Shown: piece by piece, positions 38,335 through 49,874 of the stretch
How positions within the stretch are numbered: the stretch's first letter is position 1
Layout of the letters: each line of letters opens with the position of its first letter
Assembly (NCBI RefSeq): GCF_007570865.1
Contig: NZ_VLPS01000004.1
Location: 62,001-126,000 of the forward strand
Length of the DNA stretch: 64,000 bases
From: Atlantibacter subterraneus
Lineage (GTDB): Bacteria; Pseudomonadota; Gammaproteobacteria; Enterobacterales; Enterobacteriaceae
Reading direction: 5' to 3'
The notes under the pieces: model-generated
Told to the model about the DNA's origin: nothing
Seen by the model: the letters and a program-made list of their open reading frames with translations, nothing else
Databases searched by the model: none
Translations under genes and position numbers: made by a program

Positions 38335-39873
38335 ATGCAACAACGTAAACCGCTGGAAGGCGCGCAGCTGGTCATCATGACCATTGCGCTGTCGCTGGCG
38401 ACTTTTATGCAGGTGCTGGACTCCACCATCGCGAACGTGGCGATCCCCACCATCGCCGGTAACCTTGGCTCATCGCTGAGCCAGGGGACCTGGGTGATTA
38501 CCTCGTTTGGCGTGGCGAATGCGATCTCGATTCCCATCACCGGCTGGCTGGCCCGACGCGTCGGGGAAGTGAAGCTGTTCCTGTGGTCGACCATTCTGTT
38601 TGTGATCGCCTCCTGGGCGTGCGGCGTGTCGTCCAGCCTGAATATGCTGATTTTCTTCCGCGTGATCCAGGGGATCGTCGCCGGGCCGCTGATCCCGCTC
38701 TCCCAGAGCCTGTTGCTGAACAACTATCCGCCCGCTAAACGCAGTATTGCGCTGGCGCTGTGGTCGATGACGGTGATTGTCGCGCCGATCTGCGGCCCGA
38801 TCCTCGGCGGTTGGATCAGCGATAACTATCACTGGGGCTGGATTTTCTTTATCAACGTGCCGATTGGCGCGCTGGTGGTGCTGCTGACCCTGCAAACCCT
38901 GCGCAACCGTGAAACCCGCACCGAACAGCGGCGCATCGACGCCGTGGGCTTAGGGCTGCTGGTGATCGGTATCGGCAGTTTGCAGGTGATGCTCGACCGG
39001 GGGAAAGAGCTCGACTGGTTCAGCTCCAATGAAATCGTCATTCTGACCATTGTCGCGGTGGTGTCGCTCAGTTTCCTGATTGTCTGGGAGCTGACGGACG
39101 ATAACCCGATAGTCGATCTCTCGTTGTTTAAATCGCGCAACTTTACCATCGGCTGTTTGTGTATCAGCCTGGCGTACATGCTTTACTTCGGGGCTATCGT
39201 TCTGCTGCCGCAGCTGCTTCAGGAGGTATACGGCTACACCGCAACCTGGGCGGGTCTGGCATCCGCACCGGTGGGGGTGATACCGGTGCTGCTGTCGCCG
39301 ATTATCGGGCGGTTCGCCCACCGGCTGGATATGCGCCGCCTGGTAACGTTCAGCTTCATTATGTATGCGGTCTGTTTCTACTGGCGTGCCTACACCTTCG
39401 AACCGGGAATGGATTTCGGCGCGTCGGCCTGGCCGCAGTTTATTCAGGGCTTCGCGGTGGCGTGTTTCTTTATGCCACTGACCACCATTACCCTCTCCGG
39501 CCTGCCGCCGGAGCGCCTGGCGGCCGCATCAAGTCTGTCGAACTTTATGCGTACCCTGGCGGGCTCTATCGGGACATCTATCACCACCACGCTGTGGACC
39601 AACCGTGAGTCGCTGCATCACGCCCAGCTTACCGAGTCGGTCAACCCGTACAATCCGAACGCCCAGGAGATGTATAACCAGCTTCAGGGCCTGGGGATGA
39701 GCCGCGAGCAGGCGTCGGGCTATCTGGCGCAGCAGATCACCAACCAGGGGCTGATTATCTCGGCAAACGAGATTTTCTGGGTCTCTGCGGCGGTGTTCCT
39801 GGTGCTGCTGGGGCTGGTGTGGTTTGCCAAACCGCCTTTCGGGGCGGGCGGCGGAGGCGGTGGCGCGCATTAG
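38335..39873 (+). CDS. emrB: Multidrug efflux MFS transporter EmrB (DHA2 family)
   Basis: 512 residues, as in E. coli, with 14 predicted membrane segments. DHA2 motifs include LDSTIANVAIPTIAGNLG and the antiporter motif ALWSMTVIVAPICGPILGG. The C-terminus has the Gly-rich GAGGGGGGAH tail. It expels hydrophobic compounds and uncouplers through EmrA-TolC. It starts 14 bp after emrA, with GGAGG in front of the ATG. Confidence 0.97.
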   Translation: MQQRKPLEGAQLVIMTIALSLATFMQVLDSTIANVAIPTIAGNLGSSLSQGTWVITSFGVANAISIPITGWLARRVGEVKLFLWSTILFVIASWACGVSSSLNMLIFFRVIQGIVAGPLIPLSQSLLLNNYPPAKRSIALALWSMTVIVAPICGPILGGWISDNYHWGWIFFINVPIGALVVLLTLQTLRNRETRTEQRRIDAVGLGLLVIGIGSLQVMLDRGKELDWFSSNEIVILTIVAVVSLSFLIVWELTDDNPIVDLSLFKSRNFTIGCLCISLAYMLYFGAIVLLPQLLQEVYGYTATWAGLASAPVGVIPVLLSPIIGRFAHRLDMRRLVTFSFIMYAVCFYWRAYTFEPGMDFGASAWPQFIQGFAVACFFMPLTTITLSGLPPERLAAASSLSNFMRTLAGSIGTSITTTLWTNRESLHHAQLTESVNPYNPNAQEMYNQLQGLGMSREQASGYLAQQITNQGLIISANEIFWVSAAVFLVLLGLVWFAKPPFGAGGGGGGAH

Positions 39874-39894
39874 CGCCCTGTTGATAAGCCAAAA

Positions 39895-39924
39895 AAAAGC
39901 GCCAGCGTTGAAGCTGGCGCTTTT
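39895..39924. terminator. Bidirectional terminator between emrB and luxS
   Basis: Stem AAAAGCGCCAGC / GCTGGCGCTTTT with a six-base loop. The A and T arms let it end both convergent transcripts. Confidence 0.9.
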
Positions 39925-39939
39925 CTATTGAACCGACAA

Positions 39940-40455
39940 CTAGATGTGCAGTTCTTTCAGCGTTTCTTTCGGCAGAGCCAGTTCGTCATTGCTGTTCACG
40001 CCTACGCCGCGCTCAACGATGTGACGTGCGATTTCCTGCGCTTCTTCCAGAGAGTGCATGTGGTAAGTGCCGCACTGGTAAACGTTCAGTTCCGGGATCT
40101 GGTTCTGCTCTTTCACCTTCAGCACGTCTTCCATCGCCGCTTTCCAGGCATCGGCCACGCGCTGTTCCTGCGGCTCGCCAATCAGGCTCATGTAAAAACC
40201 GGTGCGGCAGCCCATCGGTGAAATATCAATGATTTCCACACCGTTGCCGTTCAGGTGATCGCGCATAAAGCCCGCGAACAGGTGCTCCAGGGTGTGAATG
40301 CCTTTCTCCGGCATCACTTCCTGGTTAGGTACGCAAAAGCGCAGGTCGAATACGGTGATAGTGTCGCCGTGCGGAGTGTGCATGGTTTTGGCTACACGCA
40401 CCGCCGGCGCCTGCATACGGGTATGGTCAACGGTAAAGCTATCCAGTAATGGCAT
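39940..40455 (-). CDS. luxS: S-ribosylhomocysteine lyase (autoinducer-2 synthesis)
   Basis: 171 residues. The metal-binding motif HTLEH (His54, Glu57, His58) and the GCRTGFYM catalytic Cys region are intact. It splits S-ribosylhomocysteine into homocysteine and the AI-2 precursor DPD, in the activated methyl cycle. GGAGGTGACCCG precedes the ATG. micA and gshA lie just upstream, as in E. coli. Confidence 0.97.
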   Translation of the reverse strand: MPLLDSFTVDHTRMQAPAVRVAKTMHTPHGDTITVFDLRFCVPNQEVMPEKGIHTLEHLFAGFMRDHLNGNGVEIIDISPMGCRTGFYMSLIGEPQEQRVADAWKAAMEDVLKVKEQNQIPELNVYQCGTYHMHSLEEAQEIARHIVERGVGVNSNDELALPKETLKELHI

Positions 40456-40493
40456 CGGGTCACCTCCAGGCAGTGATATTTTTTAAATTAAAA

Positions 40494-40521
40494 TGAACTA
40501 TTGGTTTCCAGGCGAGTCTGA
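40494..40521 (+). promoter_or_regulatory. Sigma-E promoter of micA
   Basis: TGAACT (40494-40499) and TCTGA (40517-40521) with a 17-base gap fit the sigma-E consensus GGAACTT/TCTGA and put the start at 40528, the first base of the micA match. Confidence 0.72.
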
Positions 40522-40527
40522 ATAAGT

Positions 40528-40602
40528 GAAAGACGCGCATTTGTTATCATCATCCCTGTCTTCAGAGATGAAATTTTTGGCCACACAAGGTGTGGCCTTT
40601 TT
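40528..40602 (+). ncRNA. micA: MicA small RNA
   Basis: About 75 nt, nearly identical to E. coli MicA at its 5' end (GAAAGACGCGCATTTGTTAT), the part that pairs with the ompA translation start. Then comes an imperfect internal hairpin (ATCTC/GAGAT type) and a terminator GGCCACAC / GTGTGGCC followed by TTTTT. It is an Hfq-dependent sRNA that lowers OmpA, LamB and PhoP under envelope stress. It lies divergently next to luxS and convergent with gshA, as in E. coli. Confidence 0.93.
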
Positions 40603-40608
40603 CTTTTC

Positions 40609-42165
40609 TTAGCCTTGCTTCGCCAGAAAATCTTCAAACGATTCCGTATCTGCCGCTTCAATAGCGCGCTGGCGCTCCCAGGATTCCGCCTGCTCTTTGG
40701 CAAAATCGGCTTCACTCAGCACTTCCAGCGGCTCTTCACGCAACTGCGCGCGATACTGCTCCGCCAGCGCCCGACCGGTGCCGCCAATCCCTTTTTCAAT
40801 CATCGAACTCAGGATACGCGCCGAGTAGGTTAATTCAGGATTATCAAAACAGGCGACCAGCTGTTGGCAAACGTCCTGATACTGACGGTTGCCCGCAATG
40901 CTGTCGAGGGTATGGGCCACGGTCATCAAATCGCGGAACAGATCTTTACCCACTTTTTCAAGCGGATGCTGCGCCGTTTCGCAGCCCATGCCCAGGGTTA
41001 AGCCCGGTTTACGGCCTTCGAGGATCACGCGGTTCCAGTTTTTACGGGTGCAAAGCAGTTCATCGCTGCTCATTTCCGGCGCATCCGCCAACACGCACCA
41101 GATCATAAACAGATCCAGGAAACGCACCTGCTGCTCGTCCACGCCCGTCGCCGAGAACGGGTTGATATCCAGCGAACGCACTTCGATATACTCAATGCCG
41201 CCGCGCATCAGCGCATCCGACGGCGATTCGCCTTTGCGGGTCACGCGTTTCGGGCGGATCGGCGCGTACAGCTCGTTTTCAATCTGCAGAATATTGGTAT
41301 TAATTTGCAGATGTTTATCGCCATCCTTCAGGCCGATTTTCGCGTACTCTTCCGACGGCGTTTTAATCGCGCGCTTCAATCCTGCCACATAGGTGTCGAG
41401 ATCGTTAAACGTAATCCCGAGATTGCTTTGCGATTTATTGGTATAACCCAGATCGCTCAGGCGCAGCGAGGTGGCATACGGCAGGTAGTACATGCCGCAG
41501 TCGGTTTTCTCAAACGGCAACGTGGTCGGTTTGCCCTGCAGGAAAGAGGCGCAAATCGCCGGGGATGCGCCGAACAGATACGGGATCACCCAGCCGAAGC
41601 GGTAATAGTTGCGGATCAGGCGGAAATAGCCGGCAGAAATTTCGGCTTTGCCGCTTTCGCTGTCTTTCACACCACACTTCGCCTGCCAGAATGCCAGCGG
41701 CAGCGAGAAGTTGTAATGTACGCCGGAGATGGTCTGCATCAGCGCGCCATAGCGATTTCTCAGCCCTTCGCGGTACAGCGTTTTCAGGCGGCCAATATTA
41801 GAGCTGCCGTACTGCGCCAGTTCGATATTCTGGCCGTCTTCGATATAGCACGGCATGCTGAGCGGCCACATGCGCTCATCGCCCAGCTCGCGCGCCACGT
41901 GACGATGGATATCACGCAGCACCGCCAGCATATGGTCGATGTCGTCATCAACCGGAGTAATAAACTCCAGCAGCGCTTCCGCAAAATCGGTGGTGATCCA
42001 CTGATGGGTCAGCGTTGAGCCCAGCGTCTCCGGATGCCCGGTTTGGGCCAGATGCCCCTCTGGCGTCACGCGTAGTGTTTCGCGCTCCAGCCCACGACGA
42101 ATGCCCTGTAGCACATCAGGATGATTTTCCAGCCAGGCCAGCGCCTGTGATACGTCCGGGATCAA
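40609..42165 (-). CDS. gshA: Glutamate-cysteine ligase (glutathione synthesis)
   Basis: 518 residues, exactly the E. coli length when started at TTG 42165 ([16 protein letters not shown]), which lies five bases after GGGAGG. An in-frame ATG at 42204 would add 13 non-conserved residues. Family blocks include [33 protein letters not shown] and [12 protein letters not shown]. It joins glutamate to cysteine through the gamma-carboxyl, the first step to glutathione. The rare TTG start is shared with E. coli and probably limits translation. Confidence 0.96.
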   Translation of the reverse strand: MIPDVSQALAWLENHPDVLQGIRRGLERETLRVTPEGHLAQTGHPETLGSTLTHQWITTDFAEALLEFITPVDDDIDHMLAVLRDIHRHVARELGDERMWPLSMPCYIEDGQNIELAQYGSSNIGRLKTLYREGLRNRYGALMQTISGVHYNFSLPLAFWQAKCGVKDSESGKAEISAGYFRLIRNYYRFGWVIPYLFGASPAICASFLQGKPTTLPFEKTDCGMYYLPYATSLRLSDLGYTNKSQSNLGITFNDLDTYVAGLKRAIKTPSEEYAKIGLKDGDKHLQINTNILQIENELYAPIRPKRVTRKGESPSDALMRGGIEYIEVRSLDINPFSATGVDEQQVRFLDLFMIWCVLADAPEMSSDELLCTRKNWNRVILEGRKPGLTLGMGCETAQHPLEKVGKDLFRDLMTVAHTLDSIAGNRQYQDVCQQLVACFDNPELTYSARILSSMIEKGIGGTGRALAEQYRAQLREEPLEVLSEADFAKEQAESWERQRAIEAADTESFEDFLAKQG

Positions 42166-42246
42166 ATTGACCTCCCGCCTGTCGAATTCATTTTTATTAA
42201 GCATAATTGTAATGGTTGACGATTAAAGGTCACTCAAACAATCCAA

Positions 42247-42675
42247 TTAGTGCCACCACGCCATCCCCTGGAGCGTTGCCAGTGCCACAATGATGTAGCG
42301 CAGCGCTTTACCCAGGCATAAAAAAAATACCACCGGACCCCACGATAAACGCAGCCATCCGGCAAGCAGGCACAACAAATCGCCTATAACAGGCATCCAG
42401 CTAAGTAATAGCGCAACTGGACCAAAACGTTGAAGCCAGTAAACCGCTTTTTCCTGCCAGCGCGACGTTTCGCGTAACGGAAAAAACCGCCCAAGAATAA
42501 CGTTAGTCAGCCCTCCAAGGCTATTACCTATTGTTGCTATTAAAACCAATACCCACGGCTCGCCTTTCCCGGCCAGCAACAACGCGATCAATACCGCTTC
42601 GGAACTGCCGGGTAATAAAGTAGCGCTCAAAAAACTGCTGGAAAACAGCGAGAACAGTGACAGCGCGTCACTCAC
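42247..42675 (-). CDS. yqaA: DedA/SNARE-associated-like membrane protein YqaA
   Basis: 142 residues, the E. coli length, with about four hydrophobic segments. LPGSSEAVLIALLLAGKG and GNSLGGLTNVILGRFFP are conserved. Inner-membrane protein of unknown function. It overlaps yqaB by 4 bp, so the two are cotranscribed. Confidence 0.93.
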   Translation of the reverse strand: MSDALSLFSLFSSSFLSATLLPGSSEAVLIALLLAGKGEPWVLVLIATIGNSLGGLTNVILGRFFPLRETSRWQEKAVYWLQRFGPVALLLSWMPVIGDLLCLLAGWLRLSWGPVVFFLCLGKALRYIIVALATLQGMAWWH

Positions 42676-43238
42676 AGTAAGCGAACGTCCACAGCATCCA
42701 TCCCTGCCAGCCGCGCAGCCTGAATGCCAAAATCGGCATCTTCAAACACCACGCATTTTTCAGGTGCCACGCCCATCAGCGCTGCGCAACGCAGAAACGT
42801 GTCCGGCGCTGGTTTGTGATGCTGTACGTGATCGGCGGCGACAACCGCCTGGAAATAGTGACGCAGGCCTAAATGCGCTAATAGCGCCTCGGCAATGGCG
42901 CTTTCGCTGCCGGTGCCGACCGCCATAGGACGACGGCCATGCCACTCTTTGACGACGTCGATTAACGGCAGCGGGCGCACGGTATCCAGCAGCATGGCTT
43001 TTACCGCCAGCGTTTTTTCGCGCGCCAGTTCATGCGGATCGAGCGTTGCGCCGTTCAGGGTGATAACCGCTTCAGCAATGCGCCAGGTGGGGGAACCGTT
43101 GAGCGCAACCATCGCTTCGAGGTCAAACTGCATCCCGTAACGGCCTAATACCTCACTCCACGCTTTACGGTGAGTGGGTTCGGTATCCAGGATGGTGCCA
43201 TCCATATCGAAAATGAGTCCGTCGTAACGATGATACAT
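42672..43238 (-). CDS. yqaB: Fructose-1-phosphate phosphatase-like HAD hydrolase YqaB
   Basis: 188 residues. HAD motif I is FDMDGTILDTEP, motif II VGTGSES, motif III the Lys in HHKPAPDTFL, and motif IV FEDADFGIQAA. E. coli YqaB dephosphorylates fructose-1-phosphate and related sugar phosphates. First gene of the yqaBA pair. Confidence 0.95.
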   Translation of the reverse strand: MYHRYDGLIFDMDGTILDTEPTHRKAWSEVLGRYGMQFDLEAMVALNGSPTWRIAEAVITLNGATLDPHELAREKTLAVKAMLLDTVRPLPLIDVVKEWHGRRPMAVGTGSESAIAEALLAHLGLRHYFQAVVAADHVQHHKPAPDTFLRCAALMGVAPEKCVVFEDADFGIQAARLAGMDAVDVRLL

Positions 43239-43364
43239 TTAGCCCCCAAAGCTGATTACAGGTGCGTTACTTTAGCGTAAACAAGGGTAAATGTCGCTGA
43301 CTGAACTGGGGGTAAGGTTTGGGCGATGAAGGATTGAGCAAAAAAGTGTTTGATAAGGAGAGAA

Positions 43365-43441
43365 TGGTGCATCCGGGAGGATTCGAACCTCCGACCGCTC
43401 GGTTCGTAGCCGAGTACTCTATCCAGCTGAGCTACGGATGC
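43365..43441 (-). tRNA. tRNA-Arg (anticodon ACG), copy 1 of 4
   Basis: 77 nt with encoded CCA. On the minus strand the anticodon loop reads CTACGAA, giving ACG (modified to ICG), which decodes CGU/CGC/CGA. Identical in sequence to the next three copies. It is the last gene of the Ser-Arg tRNA operon; corresponds to the E. coli argQ/Z/Y/V group. Confidence 0.98.
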
Positions 43442-43498
43442 ATCGGGGATACTGCTTGTAATCGCTGAGCTGTCTTCACTGACACGTCAGGGAGAAAA

Positions 43499-43575
43499 TG
43501 GTGCATCCGGGAGGATTCGAACCTCCGACCGCTCGGTTCGTAGCCGAGTACTCTATCCAGCTGAGCTACGGATGC
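43499..43575 (-). tRNA. tRNA-Arg (anticodon ACG), copy 2 of 4
   Basis: Same 77-nt sequence as copy 1. The 57- and 58-bp spacers on its two sides are almost identical to each other, showing a recent tandem duplication of tRNA plus spacer. Confidence 0.98.
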
Positions 43576-43633
43576 ATCGGGGATACTGCTTATAACCGCT
43601 GAGCTGTCTTCACTGACACATCAGGGAGAATAA

Positions 43634-43710
43634 TGGTGCATCCGGGAGGATTCGAACCTCCGACCGCTCGGTTCGTAGCCGAGTACTCTATCCAGCTGAG
43701 CTACGGATGC
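43634..43710 (-). tRNA. tRNA-Arg (anticodon ACG), copy 3 of 4
   Basis: Same 77-nt sequence as copies 1 and 2. The spacer on its promoter side (43711-43772) differs from the other two. Confidence 0.98.
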
Positions 43711-43772
43711 ATCGGGATTACTGCTGTACTACTGAATCAATGTCACTCATCATGCCGCAACACTGATGAAGA

Positions 43773-43849
43773 TGGTGCATCCGGGAGGATTCGAACCTCC
43801 GACCGCTCGGTTCGTAGCCGAGTACTCTATCCAGCTGAGCTACGGATGC
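43773..43849 (-). tRNA. tRNA-Arg (anticodon ACG), copy 4 of 4
   Basis: Same 77-nt sequence. It follows the tRNA-Ser gene by 3 bp and is the first Arg tRNA in the transcript. Confidence 0.98.
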
Positions 43850-43852
43850 AAA

Positions 43853-43945
43853 TGGCGGTGAGGCGGGGATTCGAACCCCGGATGCAGCTTTTGACCGCAT
43901 ACTCCCTTAGCAGGGGAGCGCCTTCAGCCTCTCGGCCACCTCACC
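43853..43945 (-). tRNA. serV: tRNA-Ser (anticodon GCU)
   Basis: 93 nt with a long variable arm, as expected for serine tRNA, and an encoded CCA. The anticodon loop CTGCTAA gives GCU, decoding AGC/AGU. First gene of the tRNA operon, the serV position in E. coli. Confidence 0.98.
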
Positions 43946-44006
43946 ACACGCCTCTTGCGAGTGCTCCGAAGAACTTGTTTCTGCTCATCGGCGCTGCGTG
44001 GCGCAC

Positions 44007-44034
44007 ATATTACTTTCTGGGACTTATAAGTCAA
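44007..44034 (-). promoter_or_regulatory. Promoter of the tRNA-Ser/Arg operon
   Basis: On the minus strand TTGACT (44029-44034) and TAATAT (44007-44012) are 16 bp apart, followed by a GC-rich discriminator GTGCGCC typical of stable-RNA promoters under stringent control. The start would be near 44000, about 55 bp before the tRNA-Ser. Confidence 0.75.
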
Positions 44035-44199
44035 ACACTTTTTCCCGACTCTGTTTCGTTTGCACAATTCACGCGCAATTCGTCTGCTTTGCCAACAAAA
44101 AGGGCGTTTAATCAACACGAAACCGCAGAGAAACTGGGTATAAGCGTAGCACGATAATCAAAGCAAAAATGGAAAGTCAGAGCAGGGAAAGGCAAGAAA

Positions 44200-44232
44200 A
44201 GAGGAGTTGCGTCTCGCCATACAGCGAGACGC
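44200..44232 (-). terminator. Terminator of csrA
   Basis: Perfect stem GCGTCTCGC / GCGAGACGC (44209-44232) with a six-base loop, followed on the minus strand by AACTCCTCTTTTC. It lies 7 bp after the csrA stop. Confidence 0.78.
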
Positions 44233-44239
44233 GATAACT

Positions 44240-44425
44240 TTAGAAACTGGACTGTTGCGATTTTTCAGCCTGGATACGCTGGTAGATCTCTTCACGGTGT
44301 ACGGAAACTTCTTTGGGGGCGTTTACGCCAATGCGTACCTGGTTACCCTTTACCCCAAGAACCGTTACAGTCACCTCATCACCAATCATGAGGGTCTCAC
44401 CAACTCGACGAGTCAGAATCAGCAT
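44240..44425 (-). CDS. csrA: Carbon storage regulator, RNA-binding protein
   Basis: 61 residues, the E. coli length. [24 protein letters not shown] and the [13 protein letters not shown]-binding strand are unchanged. The dimer binds GGA motifs in leader RNAs, usually blocking translation, and controls glycogen, biofilm and motility genes. AAGGAGCAAAGA precedes the ATG. The 366-bp gap 44426-44791 holds its promoters and the alaS terminator; I see no other gene there. Confidence 0.98.
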   Translation of the reverse strand: MLILTRRVGETLMIGDEVTVTVLGVKGNQVRIGVNAPKEVSVHREEIYQRIQAEKSQQSSF

Positions 44426-44734
44426 TCTTTGCTCCTTGAAAGATTAAAAGAGTCGGGTCTCTCTGTATCCCGGCATTATCCATCATATAACGCCAAAAAG
44501 TAAGCGATGACAAACACATAAAGTGTAAGCAGTCACGGCATCACATTCTGTTAAACCTAAGTTTAGCCGATCCAGAAATTTTCAACCCGACTTTATCGTT
44601 ATATACCCGTTCACATCCATGCTACAGAAAGTCCTACAACCCGTTACATCTTATCGCAAACATCCTCTTTGCGACGGACTCACGAGACCTGCCAGCTCAC
44701 TGACACACGAGAAATAAGGGGTAATGTGGGTAGA

Positions 44735-44774
44735 GTGAGAAAGGCGCCATAACAACGGATTGTTATAGCGCCTT
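44735..44774 (-). terminator. Terminator of alaS
   Basis: 15-bp stem (44741-44755 with 44760-44774, one G-U pair on the minus strand), loop TCCG, then TTTCTC on the minus strand. Confidence 0.8.
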
Positions 44775-44791
44775 CGCCTATACCTGATTCA

Positions 44792-47422
44792 TTATGAAAG
44801 TCGCGATGCGACCCAGTTTTCTACGCTGGAAAGGGCTGCCGGCAACGCCTGGGCATCCGTACCACCGGCTTGCGCCATGTCCGGACGTCCACCGCCTTTA
44901 CCCCCGACCTGCGAAGCTACCATCCCGATCAGTTCGCCTGCTTTCACGCGGTCGGTCAAATCTTTCGAGACCCCCGCAATCAGAGAAACCTTAGCATCGG
45001 CAACGGTCGCCAGTACGATAACTGTGGAGCCCAGTTGATTTTTCAGGTCATCAACCATCGTACGCAGCATTTTCGGTTCAACACCGGTCAGTTCGCTCAC
45101 CAGCAGTTTTACACCATTGAGATCAACGGCTTTGCTGCTGAGGTTCGCGCTTTCCTGAACGGCCTGCTGCTCTTTGAGCTGCTGCAGTTCTTTTTCAAGC
45201 TGGCGCGTACGCTCAATCACCGCACGAACTTTCTCGTTCAGGTTCTGACTGTCGCCTTTGAGTAACTGTGCGATATCGTGCAGCTGATCGTTCTGCGCGT
45301 GAACCTGCGCCAGCGCGCCTTCGCCTGTGACCGCTTCAATACGGCGCACACCCGCCGCGGTGCCAGATTCAGCAACAATGCGGAACAGACCGATATCACC
45401 GGTACGATCGGCATGGATACCGCCGCACAGTTCGGTGGAGAAATCGCCCATGCTCAGCACGCGCACGCGTTCGTCATATTTCTCGCCGAACAGCGCCATT
45501 GCGCCTTTCGCTTTGGCAGCTTCCAGATCCATCACCTGAGTTTCAATCGGCAGATTGCGACGGATTTGCGCATTCACCAAATCTTCCACCGCGCGGATCT
45601 CTTCCGGCTTCATGGCTTCGAAATGGGAGAAGTCAAAACGCAGGCCTTTATCGTTAACCAGCGAGCCTTTCTGCGCAACGTGGGTGCCCAGCACCTGACG
45701 CAGCGCCGCATGCATTAAGTGGGTAGCGGAGTGATTCAGGCGGATGCGCGCACGACGCGCTTCGTCTACCTGCGCTTTCACGCCCTCGCCCACTTTCAAT
45801 GCGCCGCTGGTCAGTTTGCCGATATGGCCAATCGCCTGGCCATACTTCTGGGTATCTTCCACAGAGAAGGCAAAACCATTGCCCAGCAGCTCGCCGCGAT
45901 CGCCAACCTGGCCGCCGGACTCCGCATAGAACGGGGTTTCGTTGAGGATCACCACCGCCTGCTCGCCCGCAGCAATTTGCTCAACGGCTTTGCCGTCAAC
46001 AAACAGCGCAGTCACCTTACCGGTCAGCTCGACATGGTCGTAGCCTTTAAACTCAGATGCGCCTTCAACGCGGATCATAGCGTTGTAGTCAGCGCCAAAA
46101 CCGCTGGATTCACGCGCGCGACGACGCTGCGCTTCCATGGCGGCTTCAAAGCCCGCTTCGTCGACTTTAATGTTACGCTCACGGCAGACGTCAGCGGTTA
46201 AATCCACCGGGAAGCCGTAAGTGTCGTACAGGCGGAACGCGGTTTCACCGTCCAGCGTGTCGCCGGAGAGTTTCGCCAGTTCTTCATCCAGCAGCGCCAG
46301 GCCACGCTCAAGCGTACGGGCAAACTGCTCTTCTTCAGTTTTCAGAATTTGCTCAACCTGAGCCTGCTGGCGTTTGAGATCTTCACCGGCTGGCCCCATC
46401 ACGCTAATCAGCGGGCCAACCAGTTTGTAGAAGAAGGTGTCCTTCGCGCCAAGCATGTTACCGTGACGGATTGCGCGACGAATGATGCGGCGCAGTACAT
46501 AGCCACGGTTTTCATTGGACGGGATAACCCCATCGGCAATCAGGAATGCACAGGAACGGATGTGGTCAGCGATAACGCGCAGGGATTTGTTGCTCAAATC
46601 GGTCGCGCCGGTTTCTTTCGCCACCGCCTGAATCAGATCGCGGAACAGGTCAATTTCATAGTTGGAGTTAACGTGTTGCAGCACCGCCGCAATACGCTCC
46701 AGACCCATACCGGTATCAACGGAAGGTTTCGGCAGCGGTTCCATAGTGCCGTCAGCCTGACGGTTGAACTGCATGAACACGATATTCCAGATTTCGATAT
46801 AGCGATCGCCGTCTTCTTCCGGGCTTCCCGGAGGGCCACCCCAGATATGGTCGCCATGGTCGAAGAAAATTTCGGTGCACGGGCCGCATGGGCCGGTATC
46901 GCCCATCTGCCAGAAGTTATCAGAAGCGTAAGCCGCGCCTTTGTTATCGCCGATACGAATAATGCGTTCGCGCGGGATACCCACTTCTTTTTCCCAGATT
47001 TCGTACGCTTCGTCGTCGGTCTCGTAAACGGTGACCCATAAACGATCTTTAGGCAGGTTAAACCACTGCTCGCCGGTCAATAACTCCCAGGCGTACTGGA
47101 TAGCATCATGTTTGAAATAGTCACCGAAGCTGAAGTTGCCCAGCATTTCGAAGAAGGTGTGGTGACGAGCGGTGTAACCGACGTTTTCCAGATCGTTGTG
47201 TTTACCACCCGCACGCACACAGCGCTGCGCGGTCGTTGCGCGGGAATAATTACGCTTATCGAGACCAAGGAAAACATCCTTGAACTGGTTCATCCCGGCG
47301 TTGGTAAACAGCAGTGTGGGATCGTTATTAGGGACCAGAGAGCTGCTGGCAACTACCTGATGTCCTTTACTGTGGAAAAAATCGAGAAACGCCTGACGGA
47401 TCTCAGCGGTGCTCTTGCTCAT
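44792..47422 (-). CDS. alaS: Alanyl-tRNA synthetase
   Basis: 876 residues, the E. coli length. The class II catalytic domain is N-terminal ([38 protein letters not shown]). The editing domain has zinc ligands in HSATHLMHA and CGGIH. The C-terminal oligomerisation domain ends [15 protein letters not shown]. It charges tRNA-Ala via the G3-U70 pair and clears Ser/Gly mischarging. Monocistronic between recX and csrA. Confidence 0.98.
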   Translation of the reverse strand: MSKSTAEIRQAFLDFFHSKGHQVVASSSLVPNNDPTLLFTNAGMNQFKDVFLGLDKRNYSRATTAQRCVRAGGKHNDLENVGYTARHHTFFEMLGNFSFGDYFKHDAIQYAWELLTGEQWFNLPKDRLWVTVYETDDEAYEIWEKEVGIPRERIIRIGDNKGAAYASDNFWQMGDTGPCGPCTEIFFDHGDHIWGGPPGSPEEDGDRYIEIWNIVFMQFNRQADGTMEPLPKPSVDTGMGLERIAAVLQHVNSNYEIDLFRDLIQAVAKETGATDLSNKSLRVIADHIRSCAFLIADGVIPSNENRGYVLRRIIRRAIRHGNMLGAKDTFFYKLVGPLISVMGPAGEDLKRQQAQVEQILKTEEEQFARTLERGLALLDEELAKLSGDTLDGETAFRLYDTYGFPVDLTADVCRERNIKVDEAGFEAAMEAQRRRARESSGFGADYNAMIRVEGASEFKGYDHVELTGKVTALFVDGKAVEQIAAGEQAVVILNETPFYAESGGQVGDRGELLGNGFAFSVEDTQKYGQAIGHIGKLTSGALKVGEGVKAQVDEARRARIRLNHSATHLMHAALRQVLGTHVAQKGSLVNDKGLRFDFSHFEAMKPEEIRAVEDLVNAQIRRNLPIETQVMDLEAAKAKGAMALFGEKYDERVRVLSMGDFSTELCGGIHADRTGDIGLFRIVAESGTAAGVRRIEAVTGEGALAQVHAQNDQLHDIAQLLKGDSQNLNEKVRAVIERTRQLEKELQQLKEQQAVQESANLSSKAVDLNGVKLLVSELTGVEPKMLRTMVDDLKNQLGSTVIVLATVADAKVSLIAGVSKDLTDRVKAGELIGMVASQVGGKGGGRPDMAQAGGTDAQALPAALSSVENWVASRLS

Positions 47423-47560
47423 AATTATCCTGAAATCAAGCTAACGAATTGTCGTAAGCCGGACATGATAAACCGACTGGTGAATCTCTGTCCGCCCTGA
47501 CGGGAAAAAAGTGGGAATAAGATAAGTTTTCTGAGGAGGGAAGTAAAATCCAGTATGCGC

Positions 47561-48064
47561 TCAATCGGCAAAATTTCGGTATATCTCCTGGATATCCTCC
47601 ATCAGGAAGCCTCTGTACAGTAAAAATCGCTGCACTTTTACCTTCTCAGGCCAGGTACGCGGCAGCGGTTCGCCAAATTTGCGCACCGCGATATCCCAGG
47701 TAATTTGCTGCCAGTCGACGTCACTTGCCCGAAACGCGGCGTCGCAGTGTTCGCGGCTCAGCCCTTTTTGCTGTAACTCCTGGCGGATACGCTGTGGGCC
47801 GTAGCCTTTGCGCGCCCGGCTTGCGATATAACGACCGGCGAAGTTAGCGTCATCAAGCCAGTTATGCTCATAGCACCAGCGAATCACGTTTTCGACGTCT
47901 TCGGGGGAGACAGGCTCGACCTGATCCTGGGGGGATTTCATCATAAATGGCGCAGCCAGCTTGTGGCGCAGCTCCTGCTCGCTGTGATCGCGCATGGCAA
48001 GTAAACGGGTCGCCCGGTCGCATAAACGTGCATATACCGAGCGGCGGGGAGAACGTTCAGTCAT
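47561..48064 (-). CDS. recX: RecA inhibitor RecX
   Basis: 167 residues (E. coli 166). Three-helix repeats are visible in [55 protein letters not shown]. It binds in the RecA filament groove and limits its growth. Lies 51 bp after recA behind a leaky terminator, as in E. coli. Confidence 0.96.
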   Translation of the reverse strand: MTERSPRRSVYARLCDRATRLLAMRDHSEQELRHKLAAPFMMKSPQDQVEPVSPEDVENVIRWCYEHNWLDDANFAGRYIASRARKGYGPQRIRQELQQKGLSREHCDAAFRASDVDWQQITWDIAVRKFGEPLPRTWPEKVKVQRFLLYRGFLMEDIQEIYRNFAD

Positions 48065-48085
48065 AGTTACTCAGGCGTCAGTAAT

Positions 48086-48110
48086 GAAAAAGGGCTGCCT
48101 GGGCAGCCCT
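48086..48110 (-). terminator. recA-recX intercistronic terminator
   Basis: Stem AGGGCTGCC / GGCAGCCCT with a two-base loop and TTTTC after it on the minus strand. In E. coli the equivalent hairpin lets only a fraction of recA transcripts continue into recX. Confidence 0.85.
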
Positions 48111-48115
48111 GTGTA

Positions 48116-49269
<1,154 letters not shown>

Positions 49270-49273
<4 letters not shown>

Positions 49274-49767
49274 GCCTTTTGTAGAAAATGTTGCCAGAGC
49301 GTTTTTAACGCATAAACCGTGGCCTGACGCCGCACCGCATCGCGATCTCCGCTGAAGCATTCATGACGCGTGAGGGTTTCACCGTGGCGGCTGGCGAACC
49401 CAAACCACACCGTGCCTACCGGCTTTTGTTCGCTGCCGCCGTCCGGCCCGGCAATACCGCTAATAGATACCGCATAGCTGGCATTGGCGGCGGCCAGCGC
49501 ACCCTGCGCCATCTGGATCACCACCGGTTCGCTGACTGCGCCGTGCTGGTTAAGCGTGTCGGCGTCAACGCCGATCATCTGCGCTTTTGCTTCGTTACTG
49601 TAGGTGACAAAACCGCGCTCAAACCAGGCGGAGCTGCCCGCAATATCGGTAATCGCTTTTGCAACCCAGCCGCCTGTGCAGGATTCCGCGGTCGTCACCG
49701 TCGCACCCTGTTGCTTTAACGCCTCGCCCACTGACTTGCTCAGTTGCTTCAATTCATCGTCTGTCAT
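49270..49767 (-). CDS. pncC: Nicotinamide-nucleotide amidohydrolase PncC (CinA C-terminal family)
   Basis: 165 residues, the E. coli length. TTAESCTGG holds the catalytic Ser; SISGIAGPDGG is the second family block. It deamidates NMN to nicotinate mononucleotide, recycling NAD breakdown products from DNA ligase. The ATG at 49767 gives MTDDELKQLSKSVG, matching E. coli MTDSELMQLSEQVG. Confidence 0.96.
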
Positions 49768-49874
49768 CACGGCTCCAATTGTAGTGAGGGCAATGCGCTT
49801 AGCAACGCACATTGCCCTTTTTCAGCGATTACATTTTATCTTTACGAGACTGATTCCAGATTCTCGTTACTGGA

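Noticed and set aside
41305..42018. A 237-codon plus-strand frame opposite gshA
   Set aside because: Antisense shadow of a conserved enzyme gene.
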